NCBI GenBank assembly: GCA_031549605.1
Contig: JAVBPM010000027.1
Location: forward strand, 4,929 to 68,928
Reading direction: 5' to 3'
Length of the DNA stretch: 64,000 nt
From: WRAI01 sp031549605
Lineage (GTDB): Bacteria; Bacillota; Clostridia; Oscillospirales; UBA929
The position numbers were made by a program, and so were the translations under genes. This document shows, one piece after another, positions 8,600-17,010 of this stretch. Positions within the stretch are counted from its first letter, which is position 1, and each line of letters starts with the position of its first letter. The notes beneath the pieces were generated by a model. The model saw only the letters and a program-made list of their open reading frames with translations, was not told the origin of the DNA and did not search any database.

Positions 8600-9683
8600 G
8601 GGCTACGCCTCCATTCTGCGCAGCAAAGGCGCACATAAATTGTGCCAGCGCTTCGACGCCGGCCATCGGCATGGCGTTGTAAATCGAGGCGCGGATGCCA
8701 CCAACGGCACGGTGGCCGGCCAAGTTAACCAGTCCGGCGGCGGCCGCTTCCTTGACAAACTGCTTATCCAGTTCTTCGCTGGGGCAGCGGAAGGTGATGT
8801 TCATCAGCGAACGGCTTGCTTTTTCGGCCACCGGCTTGTAGAAGCCGTTGGCGTCGATAACGCGATACAGCACATCGGCTTTTTTCTCGTTGTGCAGGCG
8901 CATGGCGGACAGACCGCCCAGGTCGCGCACCCAGTCGAGCACCAGGCCCAGCAGATAGATGCCATAGGTGGCCGGCGTGTTGATCATCGAGTCGTTTTCG
9001 GCCTGGCCGGCGTAGTTCATGACGGTCGGTGTGTAATCTGCGGCCGTGCCCAGCAGGTCGTCGCGCACTATGACGACGGTCAGACCAGACGGGCCCATGT
9101 TTTTCTGTGCGCCGGCGTAGATAACGCCGTATTTGGAGACGTCAAGCTCGGTGCTCAAAATGCAGCTTGACATATCGCAGACGACGGGTACATTGCCCGT
9201 TTCGGGCACATAGTCCCAGCAGGTGCCGTAGATGGTGTTGTTGTGGCAGTAGTGGAAATAGGCGGCGTCGGCGCTGAGTGTCAGGTCACGCTGGCGGGGA
9301 ATGGCGGCGTACGGCTTGGCATCGCAGGCGATGTTGACCTTGCCGTATTTCTGCGCCTCCTGCATCGCCTTTTTGCTGAACATACCCGTCACAGCGTAGT
9401 CGGCGCTGCCAGTGCGGCTCATCAGATTCATGGGCACGGCGGCAAACTGAAGCGTTGCGCCGCCCTGTAAAAAGAGCACTTTATAATTCTGAGGAATGGC
9501 CATCAGGTCGCGCAGCTTTTGCTCCACTTCCTGAAAAATGGCCAGATACATCTTTGAACGATGGCTCATTTCCATCACCGACATACCGTTCCCGCGGAAA
9601 TCGAGCATCTCATCTGCTGCCTTTTGCAGCACCGGCTCCGGCAGAACGGCCGGACCCGCTGAGAAGTTGAATACACGACCCAT
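8592..9683 (-). CDS. serC: Phosphoserine aminotransferase
   Basis: A PLP enzyme of 363 residues that converts 3-phosphohydroxypyruvate to phosphoserine. It begins with N-F-S-A-G-P-A-V-L-P, and the PLP lysine lies in A-G-A-Q-K-N-M-G-P near residue 196. The start at 9683 is preferred over an in-frame upstream ATG because GAGGAG precedes it and the promoter (TATAAT at 9723-9718) lies between the two candidates. First gene of the serC-serA operon. Confidence 0.96.
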   Translation of the reverse strand: MGRVFNFSAGPAVLPEPVLQKAADEMLDFRGNGMSVMEMSHRSKMYLAIFQEVEQKLRDLMAIPQNYKVLFLQGGATLQFAAVPMNLMSRTGSADYAVTGMFSKKAMQEAQKYGKVNIACDAKPYAAIPRQRDLTLSADAAYFHYCHNNTIYGTCWDYVPETGNVPVVCDMSSCILSTELDVSKYGVIYAGAQKNMGPSGLTVVIVRDDLLGTAADYTPTVMNYAGQAENDSMINTPATYGIYLLGLVLDWVRDLGGLSAMRLHNEKKADVLYRVIDANGFYKPVAEKASRSLMNITFRCPSEELDKQFVKEAAAAGLVNLAGHRAVGGIRASIYNAMPMAGVEALAQFMCAFAAQNGGVAHV

Positions 9684-9717
9684 TGCTGTCACGCTCCTCT
9701 TTCTTGTATTGGTATCC

Positions 9718-9746
9718 ATTATAAGGAATGGCGCTCCGTCCGTCAA
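9718..9746 (-). promoter_or_regulatory. Promoter of serC-serA
   Basis: On the minus strand TTGACG (9746-9741) and a perfect TATAAT (9723-9718) are separated by 17 bases. Confidence 0.85.
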
Positions 9747-9820
9747 ACAAAAGCGGTGGGTAAAAGCACCAAAACAGCGGGCATTTTAACAGGCATTTCA
9801 AGCGTTTTGTCTGGCGAGAT

Positions 9821-9863
9821 ACAAAAAGCGCCGGGACCGTTTGAGGTTCGGTCCCGGCGCTTT
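9821..9863 (-). terminator. Terminator of the 51-residue gene
   Basis: A 14-bp perfect stem (9825-9838 with 9850-9863) is followed by TTTTTGT on the minus strand, immediately after the small gene. Confidence 0.85.
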
Positions 9864-9864
9864 G

Positions 9865-10020
9865 CTAAGCCAGCGGCTCGGTGCGCTTTTTGCCCGACTT
9901 TTTGCTGTGCGGCAGCTCGGGCACCGGCGGCAGCTCGTTTTTGGGAATGTGCAGCTTTTGATTGCTCTCGGTGCCGTGCGGTTGTTTGGGGTCGGGCCGT
10001 CTCATACCGGCTTTGGCCAT
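9865..10020 (-). CDS. Small conserved hydrophilic protein (51 aa)
   Basis: The protein begins M-A-K-A-G-M-R-R-P-D-P and is rich in Pro, Lys and Glu, with P-H-G-T-E-S-N and K-N-E-L-P-P-V-P-E-L segments and no membrane part. I recall very similar short proteins in other Clostridia (P-H-G-T-E-S-N is the memorable part), but this is memory, not a search. GAGGT lies 7 bases before the ATG, which is preferred over the ATG two codons upstream. It has its own strong terminator, which supports a real, separately expressed gene. Function unknown. Confidence 0.72.
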   Translation of the reverse strand: MAKAGMRRPDPKQPHGTESNQKLHIPKNELPPVPELPHSKKSGKKRTEPLA

Positions 10021-10064
10021 GTTCATCACCTCGGGGTTAGTCTGTCCGCCACAGCGCTTTCTTA

Positions 10065-10093
10065 TTGCCAAGTACGGCGACTTGTGGCATGAT
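10065..10093 (+). promoter_or_regulatory. Promoter of helD-like gene
   Basis: TTGCCA (10065-10070) and CATGAT (10088-10093) have a 17-base spacer, 33 bases before the helicase start. Confidence 0.55.
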
Positions 10094-10126
10094 GGACGTC
10101 AAACGACAATGAACGGAGGCGGTCGC

Positions 10127-12193
10127 ATGGACGAGCAGCTGCGGCATGAGCAGGCGGTGCTGGACGCTACGCTGGTGAAGGTTGCGCATAATTTGGAACT
10201 GCTGACTCAGGATGAGCAGTCGCTGGCGGCCGATATTCAAAAGTTTTACGAGTCCTACCACGCCGGCGATGTGGAAAACACCAGCGACCTCTATGTCGCG
10301 CTGGACAAGCAGCGGTTGCTCGACGCGGCGCTGGCCGCCAACCGCGCGGCGCAGAGCAAGGCCTATTTCGGTAAGATAGACTACACCTCGCCGGAGCGTG
10401 ACGAGCAGCTGTACATCGGCAAAAAGGGCGTGGCCGACCAGACGCGCCGTCCCGAGCAGCTGATTATCGACTGGCGCGCGCCGGTGTCGCAGCTCTATTA
10501 CAGTGCCACTACCGGAGCGGCCAGCTACACGGCGCCGCAGGGCGAAATCGGCGTCGATATCACGGCCAAGGCGACGCTGGAGGTGTCGGGCGACAAGGTC
10601 AACGCCGTCTACGACAGCCAGGTCGTGACCAACGACGCGCTGCTGGTGCAGTATTTGAGCAAGACCAAGGACGTGGTGCTCAATGAAATTGTCGCCACCA
10701 TCCAAAAGGAGCAGAATGACATCATTCGCATCGCGCCGTGGAAGAATGTGCTGGTGCAGGGTGTGGCCGGCTCGGGCAAGACGACGGTGGCCATGCACCG
10801 CATCTCGTACCTGCTGTATAACTACGCCAACCGGCTGACCTTTGCCAACATTTATGTCGTGGCATCGAGCAAGCTGTTTCTCAACTACATCACGGCCATG
10901 CTGCCCGATCTCGACGTGCCCGAGGTGCCGCAGGGCACGCTGGCCGAGCTGCTGACGGCGCTGGTACAGCAGGCCGACAAGCGGATTAAACTAAAAACGG
11001 CGGTCTGGGCGCTGACACACGAGCAGCAGCAGGACGCCTGCGACAGCATCAAAAGCCGCGTGGCGGCCATCGAGCAGACAGTTTTTCCGCACAGCGCCGT
11101 GTCGTTGTTTGGTGTGACGCTGCTGCGGCCGGATGACATTGCCATTACGCAGCGGCGTGGCCGCAGCTTGTCGCAGCGCGCGGCGTTACTCGACCAGCGT
11201 GTCGACGAGGCCATTGAGCAGCGCAAGGGACAGATTATCGACGCGATTGTGGCCCGCCGCAACGACGCCGAGACGGTGGCGCTGGCACGGCAGCTGTTTG
11301 GGCTCAAGGGTGAGCAGGTGTGGGAGGTCGACTTGCAGAGCAGCTTCCGCAAGTGCCAGAACGCCTGTAAGCGCTGGTTTGGCAGACAGCTCAAGGCGTT
11401 TAAGGCCAGAGAGTTGGTCGATGATGTACTGCTGGCGGTCGCTCCCGACTGCGTGGGCCAGCCGCCCGACCTCGCCGTCATGGCGCTGACGGCGCTGGCC
11501 GCCGACCTGCTGGTTAAATCGCCGCTGGCCTCAACGGTCAAGCACATTGTCATTGACGAGGCGCAGGACTTTCCGCCACTGGTTTACCGCGTGCTGCGCT
11601 CGATTTTTTCCGACGCCACCTTTACCATTGTCGGCGATGTCTGCCAGAACATCAGCGCCGACGGGCTGGACAGCTGGCAGCCACTGACCGACGACATCTT
11701 TGCCGACAACGTCGACTTTGCCAAGCTGGTCAAAAGCTACCGCAATACCATTGAAATCAGCAGCTTCGCCAACGCGCTGGCGGCGCCTTTTTTCGGCGGC
11801 GATTTTTTGGTCGAGCCGGTGGTGCGTCACGGCGCACCGGTTGGCGTCTACCCAAACGCCGACAAGGACAAGGCGCTGCGCCGGTTGCTGTCGCAGCTGG
11901 AGGAGCGGGCTTACCAGCTGTGCGCTGTCATCTGCAAGGAGCCGGACGAAGCGGCGCGGCTGGCAAAAAAGCTGGGGTTGACCCTGCTGGCCGGGGGCAG
12001 CGGCAGTCTCAGCCAAGGCACCTGCGTCGCGGCGCTAAAGGACACCAAGGGGTTGGAGTTTGACGCCGTCGTGCTGTACGACTTCGATGCGTACGATTTG
12101 TGTGAAGCCAGCGGCGACGCCAAGCGGCTGTACGTCGCCATGACGCGCGCGTTGCACGAGCTGCACCTGTTCAGCGACCGCGCCTTGCCGTAA
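10127..12193 (+). CDS. HelD-like superfamily 1 helicase / RNA polymerase recycling motor
   Basis: This 688-residue protein has an N-terminal coiled-coil arm, then the HelD marker Y-F-G-K-I-D-Y and I-D-W-R-A-P (about residues 85-120). The Walker A, V-A-G-S-G-K-T-T, is near residue 214 and is followed by the typical M-H-R-I-S-Y-L-L-Y. Walker B is I-D-E-A-Q-D-F near 474. The C-terminal helicase motifs are T-K-G-L-E-F-D and Y-V-A-M-T-R-A. HelD uses ATP to strip stalled RNA polymerase from DNA; that role is inferred from the family. It is a little shorter than B. subtilis HelD. The start at 10127 follows GGAGG; the frame is open further upstream but covers the promoter. Confidence 0.85.
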   Translation: MDEQLRHEQAVLDATLVKVAHNLELLTQDEQSLAADIQKFYESYHAGDVENTSDLYVALDKQRLLDAALAANRAAQSKAYFGKIDYTSPERDEQLYIGKKGVADQTRRPEQLIIDWRAPVSQLYYSATTGAASYTAPQGEIGVDITAKATLEVSGDKVNAVYDSQVVTNDALLVQYLSKTKDVVLNEIVATIQKEQNDIIRIAPWKNVLVQGVAGSGKTTVAMHRISYLLYNYANRLTFANIYVVASSKLFLNYITAMLPDLDVPEVPQGTLAELLTALVQQADKRIKLKTAVWALTHEQQQDACDSIKSRVAAIEQTVFPHSAVSLFGVTLLRPDDIAITQRRGRSLSQRAALLDQRVDEAIEQRKGQIIDAIVARRNDAETVALARQLFGLKGEQVWEVDLQSSFRKCQNACKRWFGRQLKAFKARELVDDVLLAVAPDCVGQPPDLAVMALTALAADLLVKSPLASTVKHIVIDEAQDFPPLVYRVLRSIFSDATFTIVGDVCQNISADGLDSWQPLTDDIFADNVDFAKLVKSYRNTIEISSFANALAAPFFGGDFLVEPVVRHGAPVGVYPNADKDKALRRLLSQLEERAYQLCAVICKEPDEAARLAKKLGLTLLAGGSGSLSQGTCVAALKDTKGLEFDAVVLYDFDAYDLCEASGDAKRLYVAMTRALHELHLFSDRALP

Positions 12194-12213
12194 GAGGCGG
12201 TCGGTGGTATACT
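12185..12213 (+). promoter_or_regulatory. Promoter of capA-like gene
   Basis: TTGCCG (12185-12190) and TATACT (12208-12213) with a 17-base spacer overlap the end of the helD-like gene. Confidence 0.6.
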
Positions 12214-12240
12214 CAAGCTACGACAACGAACGGAGGCACT

Positions 12241-13413
12241 ATGAAATACTTGACCCGAGTCGCACTACTGCTGTCGCTGACCGTTGGACTGACGGCGTGC
12301 GGACAGCCGCAGGCGGCGATGACCCAACCGACGGCCACTGCGGCGCTTGTCACAATCGCGCCGACAACGCCGTCAGCCACAAAGGCGCCGCCGACGGCAC
12401 CGGCAACCGCTACGCCGACGCCGGTCGTCGACCGCAGCGTCTCGCTCTCCTTTGTGGGTGACTGCACCTTTGGCAGCATTAACGACACCGACAGTTCGCG
12501 CGGCTTTCCGGCACTCTACAAGGCCGCAGGCAGCTTGACCTATCCCTTCGATTTGGTTAAGCGCTATTTTGAAAGCGACGATTTGACAGTAATCAATTTT
12601 GAGGGCACGCTGACAACGGCCAGCCAGCTGGCCGACAAAGAGTTTCATTTTCGCGGCGACGCCGCCTATGCCCAGATACTGCCTGCCGCATCGGTGGAAG
12701 TGGCGCTGCTGTCCAACAACCATGCCCACGATTATCTGGAGCCCGGCTTTGCCGACACGCTGGCGGCCATGGACGCCGCCGGAGCGCCCGTTGTCTATCA
12801 GGACAAGCCGCTCGTCACGACTATTAACGGCGTGCAGGTGGTGGTCATCGGCGACTGCTCGGTCGTCGGTGAGAACACACCGGCCACAGAGGGCGTGGCC
12901 GAGCGCGTGACGGCGCTGGTGCAGCGCTATCAAGCGCCCGACACCCTTGTCATTGTCGATATGCACTGGGGTTCGGAGGGCGACGCCGCGCCGACAGCGT
13001 GGCAGCAAGCGTCGGCACGCGCATGGATTGACGCCGGCGCCGACCTCGTGGTTGGCCAGCACGCGCACAACGTGCAGGGAATTGAAACCTACAACGGCAA
13101 GTACATCCTTTACAGTCTCGGCAACTTTGCCTTTGGCGGCAACGGGCTGGCTTTTTCCAAAGACAGCTTGATTGCCAACGTCGTGTTTACGCTGACGGCC
13201 GACGGTTCGCGCCGCGCGCAGCTGGCGGTGGTGCCCTGCTATATCACCTCGACCGACCAAAAGAACGAGCGCGGCGTGCTGTACAACAACTACCAACCGC
13301 TACCGCTGACCGGCGAGGCCGCGACCGCGACGCTACAGCTGCTACTCGATCGCAGCAAGGTGCTGCAAAACGGCGTCACCGAGCTGACCGTGTGGTCACC
13401 CGAGACGCCATGA
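12241..13413 (+). CDS. CapA-family metallophosphatase-fold lipoprotein
   Basis: This 390-residue protein has a lipoprotein signal peptide (lipobox L-T-A-C, Cys20) and a Thr/Pro/Ala-rich linker to about residue 60. The PGA_cap domain follows: F-V-G-D-C-T-F near 77, N-F-E-G-T-L near 119, S-N-N-H-A-H-D near 158, D-M-H-W-G near 240 and G-Q-H-A-H near 271, ending in Y-S-L-G-N-F. These Asp/His residues are those expected to bind metal. CapA proteins act in poly-gamma-glutamate export, but many Clostridial members stand alone, as here with no capB or capC, so the substrate is open. It overlaps the next gene in ATGA. Confidence 0.85.
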   Translation: MKYLTRVALLLSLTVGLTACGQPQAAMTQPTATAALVTIAPTTPSATKAPPTAPATATPTPVVDRSVSLSFVGDCTFGSINDTDSSRGFPALYKAAGSLTYPFDLVKRYFESDDLTVINFEGTLTTASQLADKEFHFRGDAAYAQILPAASVEVALLSNNHAHDYLEPGFADTLAAMDAAGAPVVYQDKPLVTTINGVQVVVIGDCSVVGENTPATEGVAERVTALVQRYQAPDTLVIVDMHWGSEGDAAPTAWQQASARAWIDAGADLVVGQHAHNVQGIETYNGKYILYSLGNFAFGGNGLAFSKDSLIANVVFTLTADGSRRAQLAVVPCYITSTDQKNERGVLYNNYQPLPLTGEAATATLQLLLDRSKVLQNGVTELTVWSPETP

Positions 13414-13784
13414 TTACCATTGATCAAGCTGAGGTCATGCTCGACGAGCTGGCCAACGAGCTGCCGCCCGATTTTTTTGTCGGGCTGAACGGCGGCATTT
13501 GTCTGCTGCCCGAAATAAAAAGACACCCCGAGTCGGTCGGCGACAACCTCTACATCTTAGGGCAGTATCACCGAGACGCCATGGGGCGCTATATTACCAT
13601 TTTTTTCGGTTCCTTTGAGGTGCTGTACGGCCGGCTGCCGCCGGCGCAGTTCAAGGAGCGGCTGCGCAAGACGCTGCTGCACGAATTTACGCACCACATG
13701 GAGTACCGCGCCGGACTGCGCGGCCTTGAGGTCAAGGACGAGCAACAGCTGGCCGAATACCAGCGCCGACAGCGGCGCGATTAA
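13410..13784 (+). CDS. Zincin-like metallopeptidase family protein
   Basis: A 124-residue protein with the zinc-binding H-E-F-T-H-H motif near residue 91, within a short alpha/beta domain like the Zincin_1 (DUF1025) family. The start at 13410 is chosen for the 4-base ATGA overlap with the capA-like stop; an in-frame ATG six codons earlier is possible. The third metal ligand is not obvious. The gene is cytoplasmic and coupled to the CapA-like lipoprotein. Its stop codon overlaps that of the convergent gpsA. Confidence 0.7.
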   Translation: MITIDQAEVMLDELANELPPDFFVGLNGGICLLPEIKRHPESVGDNLYILGQYHRDAMGRYITIFFGSFEVLYGRLPPAQFKERLRKTLLHEFTHHMEYRAGLRGLEVKDEQQLAEYQRRQRRD

Positions 13785-14737
13785 AATTCGTTTTTCAGGC
13801 TGCGGGTGAACAGCGTTGTCAGCGCCGCCTGCGCATCAACGGCGCGATAAAGCACGTCGTAGACGGCCTGGCAGATGGGCAGCTCCACGTCACAGCGCTG
13901 CGCCAGCTTGATGAAGGCGGGCACGGAATTATAGCCCTCGGCCAACTGGTCGTAGGGCTTATTTTGGATAAAACACTCGCCAAAGTGACGGTTATGGCTG
14001 TACGGCGAAAACAGCGTCGCCTCGTAGTCGCCGAGGTGACACAGACCGTAGGCCGAACGCTCGTCACCACCCATGGCGCCGGTCAGACGCGAGATTTCAC
14101 GCGCGCCGCGCGCCATCAGCGCGCCTTTTAGGCTGCCGCGCCCGGAGCCGTCCAGCATACCGGCGGCAATGCCGATGACATTTTTGGCAGCCGCACCCAC
14201 CTCGTTGCCGATGAGGTCGTTGCCGTAATACAGGCGAATCAGTTGGCTGGAAAACTGCGATACCAGCTGACTTTTCAGCGCGTCGTTGTCACTGTCAATG
14301 ACCATGCAGTTGGGCACGCCGGCGGCAAAATCCTGCGGGTGACCCGGACCCAGCCAAACGGCCACCGGCCAGTCACCGCCCAGACATTCGGCGGCCACTT
14401 GGCTCAAGCGCAGGCAGCTCTGCGTTTCCAGGCCCTTCATGCACAGCACAAAAGGAAGCCGAGGCCGCTGCTCGCTTGTCCACTGTGCCAGCACTTGGCG
14501 CAGCGACTGCGCCGCCACACTGACCAATACGACGTCGCAGCTATCCAAATCGGACATCCGATCGGTCAGCGATACGGTGCGCGGCAGCCGAATGGTGTCG
14601 TTCTCGTATTGTTGGCGCAGCGCTGCTAACCGCGCCGAGCCGGGCCGGCCCCACAGCACGACCTCGTGGCCTACCCGAACGGCGTACCACGCCAAAAAGG
14701 TCGCCCAGCGACCGCAGCCAAGCACGCCGACGCGCAT
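13781..14737 (-). CDS. gpsA: NAD(P)-dependent glycerol-3-phosphate dehydrogenase
   Basis: This 318-residue enzyme makes sn-glycerol-3-phosphate for phospholipids. The Rossmann motif G-C-G-R-W-A-T near the N-terminus replaces the more common G-x-G-S-W-G-T. The catalytic lysine lies in G-A-A-A-K-N-V-I-G near 175, and the G-L-C-H-L-G-D-Y and S-H-N-R-H-F-G segments match the C-terminal substrate domain. The start at 14737 follows AAGGGAG; the frame is open further upstream but those codons lie in the promoter region shared with the divergent ATPase gene. plsY and der, frequent neighbours, are absent. Confidence 0.88.
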   Translation of the reverse strand: MRVGVLGCGRWATFLAWYAVRVGHEVVLWGRPGSARLAALRQQYENDTIRLPRTVSLTDRMSDLDSCDVVLVSVAAQSLRQVLAQWTSEQRPRLPFVLCMKGLETQSCLRLSQVAAECLGGDWPVAVWLGPGHPQDFAAGVPNCMVIDSDNDALKSQLVSQFSSQLIRLYYGNDLIGNEVGAAAKNVIGIAAGMLDGSGRGSLKGALMARGAREISRLTGAMGGDERSAYGLCHLGDYEATLFSPYSHNRHFGECFIQNKPYDQLAEGYNSVPAFIKLAQRCDVELPICQAVYDVLYRAVDAQAALTTLFTRSLKNEF

Positions 14738-14831
14738 CAGTGCCACTCCCTTCAAACGGGCGCAAGCCCGTAGTTGACAATTTTGGATGTTATTATAACA
14801 TGACTTTTCCGGCAAGTCCAGCATTGACATC

Positions 14832-14860
14832 TTGTCATATACGGTCGAACACATTATAAT
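14832..14860 (+). promoter_or_regulatory. Promoter of yifB/comM-like gene
   Basis: TTGTCA (14832-14837) and a perfect TATAAT (14855-14860) with a 17-base spacer lie 30 bases before the start codon. Confidence 0.8.
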
Positions 14861-14890
14861 ACAGCCACAACCAAAAGAGGGGGTGGCCGC

Positions 14891-16405
14891 ATGGTAGCGA
14901 AGATTAAGACGCTGGGCGTGCAGGGCATTTATGGGTATCAAATTGACGTCGAGTGCCTAGTGACCGGCGGACTGCCCAATTTTGACATCGTCGGGTTGCC
15001 CGACGCCGCTGTCAAGGAGTCGCGCGAGCGCGTCCGCGCCGCCGTGCGCTGCTGCGGCTACGAATTTCCGGCGCGACGTATTGTTATGAATTTAGCGCCC
15101 GCCGACACCAAAAAGGTGGGCTCGCTGTACGATTTGCCTATGCTGCTGAGTTTGTTGCAGGCGATGGATATTGTGCCACTGCTGCCCGACAACGTCTACT
15201 TCCTTGGCGAGCTGTCGCTGGAGGGTGCGTTGCGCGGCGGGCCGGGCGTGCTGCCCATGGCGCTGGCATGTCCCAAGGACGCCGTTGTCTTCGTGCCGGC
15301 CGTTAATGCCGCCGAGGCAGCGTTGTGTGAGCATATTACCGTCATCGCTGCCGAGCACGCCAAGCAAATTATCGCCCATCTCAACCATGAGACGCAGTTG
15401 CCTGTTGTGACGCCGGCCGCCGACGCCGAGCTGCCGGTCGAGCTGCTACCCGACTTCGCCGACGTGCGTGGGCAGGAGGCCGCCAAGCGGGCGATGGAAA
15501 TCGCCGCCGCCGGCGGACACAGCATTTTACTGGAGGGCCCGCCCGGTTCGGGCAAGTCGATGCTGAGTACGCGACTGCCCTCCATTCTGCCGCCGCTCAG
15601 CTATGGTGAATCGCTGGAGGTAACCGCCATTTACTCGGTGGCCGGTCAGCTGACCAACGGCAATCCCATTTTGCGCCGTCGACCCTTCCGCTCGCCGCAC
15701 CACACCAGCAGCGATGTCAGCCTGGTTGGCGGCGGCACCTATCCCAAACCGGGTGAGGTGTCCTTGGCGCATCACGGCGTATTGTTTTTAGACGAGCTGC
15801 CCGAATTTTCGCGCGCGGCGCTGGAGGTGCTGCGCCAACCGTGGGAAAGCGGCGTGGCGCACATCAGCCGTGTCAGCGGCTCGCTCAGCTACCCCTGTCG
15901 ATTTATGCTGGTGGCCGCCATGAACCCCTGTCCTTGCGGTTTTTTTGGCTTTCACGGCCATGACTGCACTTGCACCACCAATCGTGTGCAACAGTACCGT
16001 AGCCGCATCTCCGGCCCGTTGCTCGACCGTCTTGACCTGCGCGTGCCTGTGCCGCCGGTTAAGTTCGACGAAATCAGTCAGGCGACACCGGCCGAGCCGT
16101 CGGCGGCGGTACGGCAACGCGTTATTGCGGCGCGCGAGCGGCAAAAGGCGCGCTTTGGCGGTCAGGATGACACCAACGCGCACCTCGACGGCCAGCTGCT
16201 GCGCGAGACCTGCGCGCTTGACGATCGCGGCTCGGCGCTGCTGCGCAACGCCTTTGAAAAATTTCATATGTCGGGCCGGTCGCACGCCCGCGTGCTGCGC
16301 GTGGCGCGCACCATTGCCGATTTGGCGGGTGCTGAGGTCATTTCGCCGCTGCACTTATCGGAGGCGCTTCAGTATCGCGGTTGGAGCGAGGAGCCGGCGC
16401 AATAG
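14891..16405 (+). CDS. YifB/ComM family magnesium-chelatase-like AAA+ ATPase
   Basis: This 504-residue protein has an N-terminal ChlI/Lon-like domain (V-Q-G-I-Y-G to about 170). The AAA+ module has Walker A G-P-P-G-S-G-K-S near 218, the typical F-R-S-P-H-H-T-S-S insert, and Walker B L-F-L-D-E-L-P-E-F near 298. A C-terminal Mg_chelatase_C domain has N-P-C-P-C-G and L-D-R-L-D-L-R. ComM acts as a branch-migration helicase in natural transformation; YifB-like roles in other bacteria are less clear. The start follows AGAGGGGG. Confidence 0.92.
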   Translation: MVAKIKTLGVQGIYGYQIDVECLVTGGLPNFDIVGLPDAAVKESRERVRAAVRCCGYEFPARRIVMNLAPADTKKVGSLYDLPMLLSLLQAMDIVPLLPDNVYFLGELSLEGALRGGPGVLPMALACPKDAVVFVPAVNAAEAALCEHITVIAAEHAKQIIAHLNHETQLPVVTPAADAELPVELLPDFADVRGQEAAKRAMEIAAAGGHSILLEGPPGSGKSMLSTRLPSILPPLSYGESLEVTAIYSVAGQLTNGNPILRRRPFRSPHHTSSDVSLVGGGTYPKPGEVSLAHHGVLFLDELPEFSRAALEVLRQPWESGVAHISRVSGSLSYPCRFMLVAAMNPCPCGFFGFHGHDCTCTTNRVQQYRSRISGPLLDRLDLRVPVPPVKFDEISQATPAEPSAAVRQRVIAARERQKARFGGQDDTNAHLDGQLLRETCALDDRGSALLRNAFEKFHMSGRSHARVLRVARTIADLAGAEVISPLHLSEALQYRGWSEEPAQ

Positions 16406-16436
16406 CCTGCTATCGGAATATAATTTACGCAAGCCA

Positions 16437-16465
16437 TTGTCCTCGTCTATAGGGTGTGATACACT
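16437..16465 (+). promoter_or_regulatory. Promoter of desulfoferrodoxin
   Basis: TTGTCC (16437-16442) and TACACT (16460-16465) with a 17-base spacer. Confidence 0.55.
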
Positions 16466-16516
16466 GGCAGTGGCAGGACTGCTGCTGCAACCGGAAAGGA
16501 GCTAGAAGAAGCTATT

Positions 16517-16888
16517 ATGAAAAAGTTTTTATTGTGTGCCCACTGCAAGAATTTGGTCGGCGTTATCAACGACAGCGGAGTCGACATCCTTTGCTGTGGC
16601 CAGCCCATGACGCTGTTGACGCCCAACACAACCGATGCCGCGCAGGAAAAGCACGTGCCGGCGCTGACCCGCGACGGCAATTGCCTGACCGTTACGGTCG
16701 GGTCGGTCACTCATCCCATGACGCCCGAGCATTTTATCGACTGGATTGCCGTTGAGCAGGGCGCCACCATGCAGCGCGTGAGGCTCGACGTTGCCGGCGC
16801 GCCGACCGCCACCTTTACCGTGGCCGACGGCCCACTGACTGTCTACGCCTACTGCAATCTGCACGGGCTCTGGAGCGCACAGGGCTAA
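16517..16888 (+). CDS. dfx: Desulfoferrodoxin (superoxide reductase)
   Basis: A two-iron superoxide reductase of 123 residues that reduces superoxide to peroxide without releasing oxygen. The N-terminal desulforedoxin centre has Cys7, Cys10, Cys26 and Cys27. The catalytic Fe(His)4Cys site has His46 (E-K-H-V-P), His66 (T-H-P-M), His72 (E-H-F), Cys113 and His116 (C-N-L-H). All ligands are present. The AAAGGAG sequence lies about 16 bases before the ATG, farther than usual, so translation may be modest. It has its own promoter and terminator. The protein fits a strict anaerobe and complements the flavodiiron protein encoded at 19158. Confidence 0.95.
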   Translation: MKKFLLCAHCKNLVGVINDSGVDILCCGQPMTLLTPNTTDAAQEKHVPALTRDGNCLTVTVGSVTHPMTPEHFIDWIAVEQGATMQRVRLDVAGAPTATFTVADGPLTVYAYCNLHGLWSAQG

Positions 16889-16899
16889 GGTTTTCTCGT

Positions 16900-16933
16900 A
16901 AAAGCCGGTCGGCACACGCCGACCGGCTTTTCT
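16900..16933 (+). terminator. Terminator of desulfoferrodoxin
   Basis: A 14-bp perfect stem (16900-16913 with 16918-16931), a 4-nt loop and a short T tract. Confidence 0.85.
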
Positions 16934-16948
16934 GTCTGCCTTTTGCTC

Positions 16949-16977
16949 TTGACGCTGCGGCTTGTCTTGTCTATACT
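16949..16977 (+). promoter_or_regulatory. Promoter of TPR-LRR protein
   Basis: TTGACG (16949-16954) and TATACT (16972-16977), 17-base spacer. Confidence 0.7.
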
Positions 16978-17010
16978 GTTTATGTTAACCTCGAGTCAGG
17001 AGGCGTGCTT

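Noticed and set aside
7634..8638. 334-codon open frame opposite serA
   Set aside because: Shadow frame of serA/serC.
9747..10126. Upstream start of the HelD-like gene at 9962
   Set aside because: The extension covers the divergent small gene and the promoter; ATG 10127 has a proper ribosome site.
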